Part shown: piece by piece, positions 6,700-15,102 of the stretch
How positions within the stretch are numbered: position 1 is the first letter of the stretch
How the letters are laid out: every line of letters begins with the position of its first letter
DNA from: Alphaproteobacteria bacterium
Lineage (GTDB): Bacteria > Pseudomonadota > Alphaproteobacteria > Sphingomonadales > Emcibacteraceae
Reading direction: 5' to 3'
DNA: 20,702 nucleotides
Assembly: GCA_013152615.1 (NCBI GenBank)
Contig: JAADGA010000008.1
Coordinates: 1-20,702, forward strand
Notes under the pieces: generated by a model
The model's input: the letters and a program-made list of their open reading frames with translations, nothing else
Databases searched by the model: none
What the model was told of the DNA's origin: nothing
Translations under genes and position numbers: made by a program

Positions 6700-8289
6700 T
6701 TACATCTCGGGTAATTTCCCGGTGCGGTCACTATTGGCCTGTTTCAGGTCAATCATCGCCCGCCTGAGCTGGCTCAGCCGGTCCATATTGCCGTCGCTTT
6801 GTGGGGGATTATTTTTCCCGTTTTTCCTGAGCAGATTGTCCAGTTCCGCCGACAGGGCGATAAAACGCTCCAGCAGCATTCCGGAAGCATTGGAAATTGT
6901 CCCCAGATCCTTGGCGCTGCTATGCAAATCTTTCAGGATGCTGTTTTTATCATTCAGCGCCGTGTCTATTTTCGCCTGTCGATCATCCAGCTTTTTCAAA
7001 TTACTTTTGATAAAATCATCAAGCTGCGCGTAGGTGGCGTTAACCTCTGTGGTCAGGGTGGCTATGAGTTTCTCACTGCCGGTCCGGGTGGTTTTTTCGC
7101 TGCTGGTCAGCACTTTCTGCATATTGGCAAGATGGCGGGCAATGGTCGTGGCCTGTTTATCCATCTGTCGGGAGAAATCGGAATTTGCCCCGACAAGCTG
7201 TTTTTTCATCAGCTCGGCGCTATCGGTGGCATCTTTGAGCGCCTGATTCAGCTTTTCTGTATTGGTCGCCGATTTTTTTTCCAGATTTCCGGTAAAATTC
7301 TCCAGCGTTTTTAACAGGATATTATTCAGTTTCTTTTCCTGTTCCGCCGCCAGCAATTTAATCGCCCGGGATATTTCCCGTACCGGTTTGTCAAAACTGT
7401 TCCGCAGGATGGTTTCGATCTGTTCTGTCACCGAATTATCCAGCAGGTGGGACTGAAGATCTTTTATGTCCTGCTGCCATTGCCCGTGATCGAACAGATT
7501 ATCTATTTTTCTGGCGAGGGAACGGGAATTCTGCGCCAGCACCAGCTCAAGCAGACGGGTGACACCGGAGATAATGACCGCTGAGGCCAGACAATAGAGC
7601 AGGGCAACCATTCCCGGTTGCATGGCGGGCATCAGCGTGATCTGTCCGCCGCCGGTCTGGACCGGGGAGAGTTGGGAAATTCCGAAAATAATCGCTCCCG
7701 TTGCCGCGATAACCCAGGCAAAAATATTAAAAAACCCTAATAACAAATGATCATTCAGCAGGCTGTCAACATTAAAAATCTTCGCCGCAGAAATGGTCGC
7801 CCTGACCGGAGCAACAACTATTTTCCGGTCCTTGTTTCGGCTGACATTTTTCTTTATAATGCGGATATTTTTCAGCGTTTCCGCGCTGACCTCCCGTTCG
7901 GCTTCCTGAATAAGGCTGCCGCCGTAGCTGTTTGCAAGTCTGCCGATAAACCCCATCTCCTTTAGCTGGGACAGGAATGTTTGCTTGCTGGTGCGTTTCA
8001 GCTCATTACTGGCCACGGGCAGGGCCGCAACGATATTCTGTGCTGAATTGATGTGATACCAGACATAGGAAACCGGGAAAATAATATATAGCAGGAAAAA
8101 TGACAGCCCGAACAGGCTGATAAATCCGGCGAAAACGACAAGATCATTCTTCTGTAGCATCCGGCTGAAATCATGAGGCAGATTTTCCGCTATTGCCGAT
8201 TGCACCAGCGCGATAAACGACGGATAAAAGAAATAGGCGACACCCGCAGAAATCACCCCCAGCAGAATAAATATTGAATTTCTTGACAC
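6700..8289 (-). CDS. Four-TM coiled-coil protein, ZorA/MotA-like
   Basis: About 529 residues, not confidently assigned. Numbered from the GTG at 8298, hydrophobic segments lie at about 9-29, 53-80, 186-209 and 229-254. A charged cytoplasmic loop lies between the second and third, and a long Lys/Glu/Asn/Leu-rich, probably coiled-coil tail runs from about 260 to the end. This 2+2 layout with a large tail is that of MotA/ZorA-type subunits. The last helix pair, AATGAIIFGISQL then GMVALLYCLASAVIISGVTRLL, loosely resembles the conserved TolQ/ExbB/MotA pair. I prefer the GTG at 8289: GAGGG lies 8 bases before it, while the same motif directly abuts the GTG at 8298. No MotB/ZorB-like partner is present, and both neighbours lie on the other strand. 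Alternatives include a chemoreceptor-like or envelope scaffold protein. Confidence 0.55.
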   Translation of the reverse strand: MSRNSIFILLGVISAGVAYFFYPSFIALVQSAIAENLPHDFSRMLQKNDLVVFAGFISLFGLSFFLLYIIFPVSYVWYHINSAQNIVAALPVASNELKRTSKQTFLSQLKEMGFIGRLANSYGGSLIQEAEREVSAETLKNIRIIKKNVSRNKDRKIVVAPVRATISAAKIFNVDSLLNDHLLLGFFNIFAWVIAATGAIIFGISQLSPVQTGGGQITLMPAMQPGMVALLYCLASAVIISGVTRLLELVLAQNSRSLARKIDNLFDHGQWQQDIKDLQSHLLDNSVTEQIETILRNSFDKPVREISRAIKLLAAEQEKKLNNILLKTLENFTGNLEKKSATNTEKLNQALKDATDSAELMKKQLVGANSDFSRQMDKQATTIARHLANMQKVLTSSEKTTRTGSEKLIATLTTEVNATYAQLDDFIKSNLKKLDDRQAKIDTALNDKNSILKDLHSSAKDLGTISNASGMLLERFIALSAELDNLLRKNGKNNPPQSDGNMDRLSQLRRAMIDLKQANSDRTGKLPEM

Positions 8290-8427
8290 CGGCTTCACCC
8301 TCTTTTTTTATCCTTGGATTTTAACAACTATACCCTATTATCGTCTTTCTTTAAAAAATAAATTAATCTACCCTGACATATTAAAGATAATATACCAGCT
8401 TTCACAACGGGAAAATCAACACAGCAC

Positions 8428-9576
8428 ATGACGGGCTCGGCAAAAAAACCGCAAAAAGCATCCATTCCCCATATTTTCCATGTGATTCCGTCTTTTGCCC
8501 ACGGCGGGGTTCCCATCCGGATTACGGCCCTGATGAATCATTTTGGGCCGAAGGCGCGACACTCATTACTCGCCACCGACAATGTTTACAGTTGTAAATC
8601 ACGCCTGAACACGGATGTTGACTATCACATCCCGGATATTGGTGCGGTCGCCAACGGTAACATCCTGCACCGGATTCACCACTACCGCAAAATTTTGCAG
8701 CGAACAAAGCCTGATCTGCTGCTGACCTATAACTGGGGATCAACCGAATGGGCGCTGGCCAACAGTATCCGCCCGGTCTGTCGGCACTGTCATCTGGAAA
8801 GCGGCTTTGGTCCCGAGGAAGCGACCGCTACCCTGCCCCGGCGCAACTGGTTTCGCCGCCTTGCCCTGAGAAATATTAATGCCATTATCGTGCCCTCGCG
8901 CACGCTGGTTGATATTTGCCGGGCGGACTGGAAGATTCCGCAGGCCAAAATCCGCTATATAGCCAACGGGGTTGACTGCGCACTTTACAGCACCGCGCCG
9001 CAAAAAGGCATTATTGCCGGCTTTGACAAACAAAACCAGATTGTTATTGGAACGATGACGCCGCTGCGGCCGGAAAAAAATCTGCCCCGTCTGATCACCG
9101 CCTTTCATCACCTTGTCCAATCCTGCCCCGGCCAGGAATTCAGCCTGATTATCATGGGGGAGGGCAATGAGCGCCCCCGGCTTGAACAATTGATTGCGGA
9201 TTACCAGTTGACGAACAGGGTATATCTTCCCGGGCATATTGATAATCCGGCCTTCGCCCTCGGCTGGCTGGATATATATGCGCTGTCATCCGATACCGAA
9301 CAGATGCCCAACGCGGTCAATCAGGCGATGGCGGCGGGGCTGCCGGTCGTCGGTCTTGATGTCGGCGATGTCAAATTTATGCTGCCCGGTGCCAACAAAC
9401 CCTATATCGTCCCGGCGGGCAACAATCAGGCCTTCGCCGCGGCCCTGATTGAACTGGCCACCAGCGGCAAGCTCAGACAGACCCTTGGTCTGGCCAACAA
9501 AAAACATGTTAAGGACAATTTTGACCAGAGCCGGATGTTCCGGGAATATGGCGAAATCTGGCAGGTTAGCCACTAG
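8428..9576 (+). CDS. Glycosyltransferase family 4 protein
   Basis: A 382-residue GT-B enzyme that would transfer a sugar from a nucleotide donor, probably in surface polysaccharide or glycolipid synthesis. The N-terminal acceptor lobe has HVIPSFAHGGVPIRI (glycine-rich loop). The C-terminal donor lobe has VIGTMTPLRPEKNLPRLITAF, the LIIMGEGNERPRLEQLI strand-helix, and the nucleotide-sugar site LSSDTEQMPNAVNQAMAAGLPVVG. In that site the usual EX7E motif reads E291-x7-Q299: the second Glu is Gln. ATG at 8428 is the natural start but no clear Shine-Dalgarno precedes it. It stands alone on the plus strand between two minus-strand genes and about 130 bp from the divergent ZorA-like gene. Donor and acceptor cannot be predicted. 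Confidence 0.9.
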   Translation: MTGSAKKPQKASIPHIFHVIPSFAHGGVPIRITALMNHFGPKARHSLLATDNVYSCKSRLNTDVDYHIPDIGAVANGNILHRIHHYRKILQRTKPDLLLTYNWGSTEWALANSIRPVCRHCHLESGFGPEEATATLPRRNWFRRLALRNINAIIVPSRTLVDICRADWKIPQAKIRYIANGVDCALYSTAPQKGIIAGFDKQNQIVIGTMTPLRPEKNLPRLITAFHHLVQSCPGQEFSLIIMGEGNERPRLEQLIADYQLTNRVYLPGHIDNPAFALGWLDIYALSSDTEQMPNAVNQAMAAGLPVVGLDVGDVKFMLPGANKPYIVPAGNNQAFAAALIELATSGKLRQTLGLANKKHVKDNFDQSRMFREYGEIWQVSH

Positions 9577-9609
9577 CGCAATTCACGCCGGAGCAATAAT
9601 GTCCGTGCG

Positions 9610-10593
9610 CTAAAATTCAAGCGCCCGGGTAAAGGTCGCCGCATCAACATTACCGCCGCTAAGCAGCAGACACACGGTCTTGCCCCGGACGTCCACCTTG
9701 CCGCCAAGCAGTGCCGCCAGCGCCACCACGCCGCCCGGTTCCACCACCAGCTTGAGATTTTCCCACGCGTAGCGCACCGCCCGCAGCACCTCGTCATCAC
9801 TGACCGTCAGCACAGAATCAACATATTTCTGCATGATGGCAAAGGTCAGGCGGCCACATGACGGGCTGAGCAGGGCATCACAGACCGACCCGGTCTTGCG
9901 GGAATTGGTCAGGCGTTTTCCGGCGTGCAAAGAGCGTTTGACATCATCGAACCCGGCCGGTTCGACCCCGTGAATCTCTGTTGCCGGGCTTAAGGCTTTG
10001 ATTGCGGTCCCACAGCCGGAAATCAAGCCGCCGCCACCAATCGGACAATAGAATTGATCAAAAGTCACCCCGGCGGCCCGGCCCTGCTCAACAAGCTCAA
10101 GCCCGGCGGTGCCCTGACCGCAGATGACATCAAAATCTTCAAAAGACGAGACCAGCGTCGCCCCGGTTTCCCGGGCGATTGTTGCGGCAATCTGTTCCCG
10201 GCTCTCGCGTTGCCGGTCATAGTCAACCACCTTGGCACCATAAGACAGCGTATTGTCCCGCTTGATCGCCGGGGCGTCAGACGGCATGACAATGGTTGCC
10301 TTTATTTTAAGAATTTCGGCGGCAGCCGCCACCCCCTGGGCATGATTACCCGAAGAAAACGCCACGACGCCCCGATCTTTTTCCGCCGCCGTCAACTGGC
10401 TCAACCGGTTATAGGCCCCGCGAAATTTAAACGCGCCGACCCGCTGCAAACTCTCCGGCTTGATAAATATCCGGGCCTCAAGCTGCGTTGACAGTGGCAG
10501 GGATTCCAGCAGCGGTGTTCGCACCGCTACCGCCTTGAGGCGGTCTGCCGCCGCCTGAATATCGGCGAGTGAAGGCAGTGAAAGTTCAACCAT
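9610..10593 (-). CDS. PLP-dependent threonine/serine dehydratase-like enzyme
   Basis: A 327-residue fold-type II PLP enzyme. The Schiff-base Lys is Lys56 in GAFKFRGA, the substrate loop SSGNHAQG starts at 80, the phosphate-binding GGGGL is at 186-190, and the ring-nitrogen Ser lies in SGGN at about 312. It covers only the catalytic domain, with no C-terminal ACT domain, so it is unlike full biosynthetic IlvA. It fits the short threonine ammonia-lyase, serine racemase or hydroxyectoine-type dehydratase group; substrate choice within the group cannot be read safely. It would deaminate L-Thr or L-Ser to a 2-oxoacid and ammonia in the cytoplasm. Its ATG lies three bases after the stop of the Sel1-type gene, so the two are likely one transcript. 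Confidence 0.9.
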   Translation of the reverse strand: MVELSLPSLADIQAAADRLKAVAVRTPLLESLPLSTQLEARIFIKPESLQRVGAFKFRGAYNRLSQLTAAEKDRGVVAFSSGNHAQGVAAAAEILKIKATIVMPSDAPAIKRDNTLSYGAKVVDYDRQRESREQIAATIARETGATLVSSFEDFDVICGQGTAGLELVEQGRAAGVTFDQFYCPIGGGGLISGCGTAIKALSPATEIHGVEPAGFDDVKRSLHAGKRLTNSRKTGSVCDALLSPSCGRLTFAIMQKYVDSVLTVSDDEVLRAVRYAWENLKLVVEPGGVVALAALLGGKVDVRGKTVCLLLSGGNVDAATFTRALEF

Positions 10594-10596
10594 AGC

Positions 10597-10945
10597 CTAA
10601 TCGTTCAAATTAAATTCAATCAGAACCTGCCGGGCTTCCTTGCTGCCGTTACGCGAAGCTTTGCGCAGCCATAATTTGGCCAGCTCCGGATTTTTCGCCG
10701 TCCCCTGACCAAAGACATACAGCAATCCGGTCACCAGCTGGGCATCGCGCATCCCCTGCTGTGCCAGTGACAGGCACAGATTATGGGCATAGGTAAAATT
10801 GGACTTTACAAACGCCCTGCTCCGCCGCAGGGCTTCCCGCCTGTGCCGTTTCAATGGTGACCTCCGCCCGGGTATCGGCCTGCGCCACCGACATCATCGC
10901 CCCGATAATAGCCGCAAAAACAATCAAAAGCAGTTTGTTAAACAT
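10597..10945 (-). CDS. Exported Sel1-repeat-like protein, frame interrupted
   Basis: The gene is spread over two frames. Frame one starts at ATG 10945, with AGGTGA just before it, and encodes a clear signal peptide, MFNKLLLIVFAAIIG then AMMSVAQA, followed by acidic mature sequence ending SPAAEQG; left alone it stops at 10781. Frame two carries the Sel1-like part, FTYAHNLCLSLAQQGMRDAQ then LLYVFGQGTAKNPELAKLWLRKA, to the stop at 10597. A start at 10854 in frame two would give an Arg-rich, AGG-rich leader typical of a shadow frame. Removing one G from the GGG run (plus-strand CCC, 10815-10817) joins SPAAEQ to AFVKSNFTYAH and gives a 115-residue periplasmic protein. The break may be a read error or a real mutation. 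Sel1 repeats mediate protein contacts; the role here is unknown. Confidence 0.65.
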
Positions 10946-11190
10946 TTCACCTGTTCCCTGTTATTTTTAGTTTATGTCGTCGATAGTGACCTGTCCTGAT
11001 ATGAAAGCAATTTATGGGCCAAAATATTTTTTTTGTTCTATTGCAACAGGTTAGATATTTATTGCCCAGAAACATCCCGGCAATAATGACCGGACTGTAA
11101 CAAATTCTTTACAGTTTGTTAACTATTTGTTTCATTTTGGGAAAGATGTTGCCGACTATTCTGCTGCCGAATATTTATCAGGCAGGGGGG

Positions 11191-11225
11191 GGTGCCGGTA
11201 GGGTGCCGGTAGCGGGGGCCGGTAA
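11191..11225. repeat. 11-bp tandem repeat downstream of cobT
   Basis: GGTGCCGGTAG occurs twice head to tail (11191-11201, 11202-11212), followed after two bases by GGGGCCGGTAA (11215-11225). A run of eight G (11185-11192) precedes it. It lies 10 bases beyond the cobT stop codon. No function is apparent. The rest of the gap 10946-11234 is AT-rich and holds nothing recognised. Confidence 0.7.
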
Positions 11226-11234
11226 TGCTCTCGC

Positions 11235-13085
11235 TCAGCGGGTTTTTCGACTTTTGTTGTCAAACAGCTCCGAAAGCTGTTCCGTGATCGCACTGCCGAG
11301 CTGTTCCGCATCCATGACCGTGATTGCCTTGTGATAATAACGGGTGACATCATGGCCGATGCCGATTGCCAGCAATTCCACCGATGAGCGTTTTTCAATC
11401 CAGTCGATCACGGCGCGCAGATGGTCTTCGAGGTAATTGGCGCTGTTGGTCGACAGGGTACTGTCATCGACCGGCGCACCGTCGGAAATCACCATCATGA
11501 TCCGCCGTTCCTCGGTCCGGCTGCTGAGGCGGCTATGAGCCCACAGCAGCGATTCGCCGTCAATATTTTCTTTCAACAATCCTTCGCGCAGCATCAGCCC
11601 GAGGTTATTACGCGCCCGCCGCCACGTGCTGTCGGCGGTTTTATAGATGATGTGACGCAAATCATTCAGCCGCCCCGGTTGCGGCGGCTTGTTATTTTCC
11701 AGCCATTGGAGACGGCTTTTGCCGCCTTTCCATGCTTTTGTCGTAAAGCCGAGTATTTCGACCTTGACCCCGCAGCGTTCCAGTGTGCGGGCGAGAATAT
11801 CGGCACACATGGCGGCTATGGTTATTGGCCGGCCACGCATGGAGCCTGAATTATCAATCAGCAGAGTGACCACGGTATCCTTGAAGTCAGTGTCATTTTC
11901 CACCTTGAACGACAGCGCATGAAGCGGACTGGTCACCACCCGGGTCAGGCGGCTGGTATCAAGCATGCCTTCCTCGAGATCAAAATCCCATGACCGCCGC
12001 TGCTGGGCCATCAGCATTCGTTGCAGGCGATTGGCGAGTTTGGAGACCACACTGTGAAGACCGCTGAGCTGCTGGTCCAGATTGCGGCGCAGAAAAGCAA
12101 GTTCCTCGGCATCGCACAGGTCTTCTGCCGGGATAATCTCGTCATATTCGGTGGTAAAAATTGCATATTGCGGCCCCTGACCGGTGGCGGGATTGTCGGG
12201 GTCAAAGGCGGCTTTGGCTTTTTCGGCAGCAGCTTCCGCCATCATATCGGTGATCATATCCTCGGTCAGGTCGGCGGCGCTATCCCCCGGTTGGGTGCTG
12301 CTGTCGCTGCTGTCCGCAGTATTGTCCCCGTCTTCGTCACCGCTGGTGCCGTCTTCTTCTTCGCTGCCGCTGTTATCATCATCGATCTGCTGATCTTCAG
12401 GATCCTCCCGGGCGTTTGAGGACCCGCCATCGCCCGCCTCGTCATAATCCTCGGCCAGATCAAGGTCGGCAATGATTTTCCGGCTCAGGCGGCTAAAGGC
12501 CTCCTGATCGTCAATATGATCAATCAGCGCGTCCAGATGGCGGGCGGCCTTTGATTCAATCGGGGTGCGAAACTGGTTGATGACTTTATGGGTCGCCGCT
12601 GGCGGATGACGGTGGGTCAGGCGCTCACGCACCAGCAGCCGGAGGATATCACCATAGGGGGTGTCCCCGGTATTCTGCGACAGGTTCAGGCGGTTGTTGG
12701 CGTAATAATCCTCAAGCGTGGCTTCGAGATTACGGGCAACACCGGGCATTCTGGTTGCCCCGATGGCTTCAACCCGGGCCTGCTCCATGGTCTCATAGAC
12801 TTTTTGGGCCAGAGGATTATGTTCGGGGGCATATTTCTCATGCACCCGGTCATTATGATAGCGCCGCCTGAGGGCATAGGCATCGCCCACCCCCCGGACT
12901 TTGGCCACCTCTGCCGGTGCCATCTCAGCCGAAATGATCGGCAATTGGCCCGCGCGGCCTGAAATATCACTGGTCTCCGCACCGAAGCTGACGTCAAGTT
13001 CAGACTTTTCGGCAATGGCGCGGACGGTCGATGACACCGCATGCTTGAACTGGTCCAGCCGATAAAGTGATTTTCTGGTGGGCAT
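11235..13085 (-). CDS. cobT: Cobaltochelatase subunit CobT
   Basis: About 616 residues, the normal length for CobT, the large chaperone-like subunit that works with the AAA+ subunit CobS and the chelatase CobN to insert cobalt into hydrogenobyrinic acid a,c-diamide in aerobic cobalamin synthesis. Order: an N-terminal conserved region (about 1-205, including [19 protein letters not shown]), a very acidic Asp/Glu/Ser linker (about 211-276), a second conserved block (about 300-395), and a C-terminal von Willebrand A domain with the MIDAS motif [10 protein letters not shown] at about 412 and later [12 protein letters not shown] at 13085 is preferred over the TTG one codon upstream, since AGAGGCGGG lies 7 bases before it. 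It follows cobS by 14 bases. The frame is intact throughout, unlike cobS. Confidence 0.95.
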   Translation of the reverse strand: MPTRKSLYRLDQFKHAVSSTVRAIAEKSELDVSFGAETSDISGRAGQLPIISAEMAPAEVAKVRGVGDAYALRRRYHNDRVHEKYAPEHNPLAQKVYETMEQARVEAIGATRMPGVARNLEATLEDYYANNRLNLSQNTGDTPYGDILRLLVRERLTHRHPPAATHKVINQFRTPIESKAARHLDALIDHIDDQEAFSRLSRKIIADLDLAEDYDEAGDGGSSNAREDPEDQQIDDDNSGSEEEDGTSGDEDGDNTADSSDSSTQPGDSAADLTEDMITDMMAEAAAEKAKAAFDPDNPATGQGPQYAIFTTEYDEIIPAEDLCDAEELAFLRRNLDQQLSGLHSVVSKLANRLQRMLMAQQRRSWDFDLEEGMLDTSRLTRVVTSPLHALSFKVENDTDFKDTVVTLLIDNSGSMRGRPITIAAMCADILARTLERCGVKVEILGFTTKAWKGGKSRLQWLENNKPPQPGRLNDLRHIIYKTADSTWRRARNNLGLMLREGLLKENIDGESLLWAHSRLSSRTEERRIMMVISDGAPVDDSTLSTNSANYLEDHLRAVIDWIEKRSSVELLAIGIGHDVTRYYHKAITVMDAEQLGSAITEQLSELFDNKSRKTR

Positions 13086-13099
13086 CAAATGACCCGCCT

Positions 13100-14091
13100 C
13101 TATTCCGGTTGAGGCACGGGGAAAACGGCGGATTCCGGCAGCTCCGTACCAAAGCAGCGCTGATAATATTCCGCGACCACCGGCCGTTCCAGCTCATCAC
13201 ATTTATTGAGGAAGGTCAGGCGGAAGGCAAAGGCAATATCCTTGAAAATTTCCAGATTTTCGGCCCAGGTCAGCACCGTTCGCGGCGACATAACCGTTGA
13301 AATATCGCCGTTGATAAAGCCGCTGCGGGTCAGGTCGGCGACCTGCACCATCTGGGCGATCAGCTTCCGGCCTTTTTTATTCTGCAAGGTCGTCAATTTC
13401 GCCAGAACGATACTTTCCTCGACCTCGTGCGGCAGATAATTAAGGGTGGTGACAATATTCCACCGGTCCATCTGGCCCTGATTGATCTGCTGGGTACCGT
13501 GATAAAGCCCGGAGGTATCGCCAAGGCCAATGGTGTTGGTGGTCGAAAACAGCCGGAATGACGGATGGGGATGAATGACTTTATTCTGATCGAGCAGTGT
13601 CATCTTGCCCGCAACCTCCAGCACCCGCTGGATGACAAACATCACATCCGGCCGTCCGGCGTCATATTCATCAAACACCAGTGCGGTCGCGCTCTGCACC
13701 GCCCACGGCAGGATACCTTCCTGAAATTCGGTCACCTGAACCCCGTCCTTCAGCACGATCGCATCCTTACCCACAAGGTCGATACGGCTGATGTGACTGT
13801 CAAGATTGACCCGCACACACGGCCAGTTGAGCCGGGCGGCAATCTGTTCGATATGGGTCGATTTGCCGGTACCGTGATAGCCCTGCACCATCACCCGCCG
13901 GTTATAGGCAAAACCCCGGCGAGGGTGGTATCATGGTCAAAAATATAACTATTATCCATTTCGGGAACATGGTCGGTGGCTTCAGAAAAGCCCGGGACCT
14001 CTATATCACTGTCGATACCGAAGACCTGACGGACATTTATTTTAATATCCGGCAGCCCTTTTTCGGCCGGTGTGGTTGGTATGGCGGTCAT
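13100..14091 (-). CDS. cobS: Cobaltochelatase subunit CobS, frame interrupted
   Basis: The AAA+ ATPase partner of CobT, in two frames. The first (14091 to the stop at 13891) has the N-terminal domain, with [20 protein letters not shown] and FDHDTTLAG. The second, open from about 13894, begins [17 protein letters not shown] (Walker A), then [13 protein letters not shown] (Walker B), [20 protein letters not shown] and [11 protein letters not shown], to 13100. The joined length of about 329 residues is normal. The break is at GGGG-TTTT on the coding strand (13910-13917): 17 bases separate codons that need a multiple of three, and the LAILAGFAYNRR stretch I expect from the family is shortened. 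The first frame's TGA overlaps an ATG of the second (TGATG), so re-initiation is conceivable, but it would cut CobS just before Walker A. Two G/T over-calls or a small deletion would explain it. Confidence 0.88.
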
Positions 14092-14124
14092 AATATCTAC
14101 CCGTATTTAACTTATCTTCTTTCC

Positions 14125-14154
14125 TTATGTGGTTCATTGTGGCAGTTTCGTCAA
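14125..14154 (-). promoter_or_regulatory. Candidate promoter for cobS-cobT
   Basis: In the 86-bp gap between the divergent cobS and bolA genes the minus strand has TTGACG (14149-14154) and, 18 bases on, ACATAA (14125-14130). The -35 box is good and the -10 box weak. The start point would lie about 25-30 bases before the cobS ATG. By-eye match. Confidence 0.3.
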
Positions 14155-14177
14155 GTATTAAAAAGTGGATTATAGTT

Positions 14178-14444
14178 ATGAATGTTGCAGCAATCATTGA
14201 ACAGAAATTACGGGCCAGCCTGACAATCAGTGCGCTTGAGCTGGTTGATGAGTCAGATAAGCATGCGGGCCATGCCGGAGCCACGCCGGGCGGCGAGAGC
14301 CATTTCCGGCTTTATCTGGTCTCCGCCGATTTTACCGGCAAAAGCCGCCTCGCCCGTCAGCGGGAAATCTACCATATCCTGAAACAGGAGATGGCCGGGC
14401 CGGTGCATGCGCTCGCGATTGATGCCCGGTCACCGGAAGACTGA
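14178..14444 (+). CDS. bolA: BolA family protein
   Basis: An 88-residue BolA-type protein with the class-II KH-like fold. The conserved core is SHFRLYLVSADFTGKSRLARQREIYHIL, carrying the SxxFxGkxxxxRqrxiY pattern, and a conserved His (His in SHF) that helps ligate an iron-sulfur cluster when BolA pairs with a monothiol glutaredoxin. The ATG at 14178 is preferred; an upstream in-frame start would add a hydrophobic stretch foreign to the family. BolA divergent from cobS-cobT is an arrangement I know from other Alphaproteobacteria; the J-domain gene sometimes found between them is absent. gloC follows after five bases, so the two are probably co-transcribed. Confidence 0.92.
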   Translation: MNVAAIIEQKLRASLTISALELVDESDKHAGHAGATPGGESHFRLYLVSADFTGKSRLARQREIYHILKQEMAGPVHALAIDARSPED

Positions 14445-14449
14445 AGGTT

Positions 14450-15091
14450 ATGCTAAAAGTCAAGATCATTCCGGTGACGCTGTTGGAACAGAATTGTAGC
14501 CTGGTCTGGTGCGATCAGACGATGAAGGCCGCGGTGATCGACCCGGGCGGCGATGTCGACCGCATTATCGCGGCAATCGACAAATACGGGGTTGCGGTCG
14601 AAAAAATCCTGATTACCCACGGCCATCTCGACCATGCCGGCGGCGCGGCGGAGCTGTCCGAACGTCTGGGCGTGCCGATCATCGGGCCGGGGAAACAGGA
14701 CAAGTTCTGGATTGAGCAGATTCCGGAAAATTGCCGGGCTTATGGCCTGCCGGAGGGCCGGACATTTACCCCGGATCAGTGGCTTGAGGAGGGGGATAAA
14801 ATATCCTTCGGCACTATCACTATGGATGTCTATTCCTGCCCCGGCCATACCCCGGGCCATGTGATTTTTCATGAGAAGAAGGCCGGTTTTGCCTTCGTCG
14901 GTGATGTCTTGTTTCAAGGCTCGATTGGCCGCACCGACTTTCCGCGCAGCGATCATAACACCCTGATCAAATCAATCCGGGAAAAACTGTGGTCGCTCGG
15001 CGACAACACCCGCTTCATCTCCGGCCACGGCCCGATGTCAAGCTTCGGCGCGGAACGCAAAACCAACCCCTTCGTCGGCGACAGGGTCTAG
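14450..15091 (+). CDS. gloC: MBL-fold hydroxyacylglutathione hydrolase (YcbL/GloC type)
   Basis: A 213-residue metallo-beta-lactamase-fold hydrolase that closely resembles E. coli YcbL/GloC along its length: opening KIIPVTLLEQNCSLVWCDQT, THGHLDHAGGAAEL, CPGHTPGHVIF, a GDVLFQGSIGRTDFPRSDH stretch and ISGHGP. Metal ligands are His57, His59, Asp61, His62, His133, Asp152 and His193. The enzyme hydrolyses S-lactoylglutathione to lactate and glutathione, the second step of methylglyoxal detoxification; it lacks the C-terminal glutathione-binding domain of classical GloB. It follows bolA by five bases. Its stop is 11 bases from the end of the convergent metH part B, with only a 4-bp hairpin between. 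A persulfide dioxygenase is less likely given the family match. Confidence 0.92.
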   Translation: MLKVKIIPVTLLEQNCSLVWCDQTMKAAVIDPGGDVDRIIAAIDKYGVAVEKILITHGHLDHAGGAAELSERLGVPIIGPGKQDKFWIEQIPENCRAYGLPEGRTFTPDQWLEEGDKISFGTITMDVYSCPGHTPGHVIFHEKKAGFAFVGDVLFQGSIGRTDFPRSDHNTLIKSIREKLWSLGDNTRFISGHGPMSSFGAERKTNPFVGDRV

Positions 15092-15102
15092 GGTCTGTGG
15101 AC

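Noticed and set aside
6700..8289. A Zorya anti-phage system.
   Set aside because: Only a possible ZorA-like subunit is present; no ZorB, ZorC/D or ZorE-like gene lies nearby, so a defence call is not supported.
8299..8427. A promoter for the glycosyltransferase gene in the AT-rich divergent gap.
   Set aside because: Several -10-like strings occur (GATAAT, TATACC), but none has a -35 box at 16-19 bases.
12021..12419. A 132-codon plus-strand open frame inside cobT.
   Set aside because: It is opposite the acidic linker and neighbouring region of cobT, whose codon composition leaves the reverse strand open; no domain, no start signal and no context supports it.
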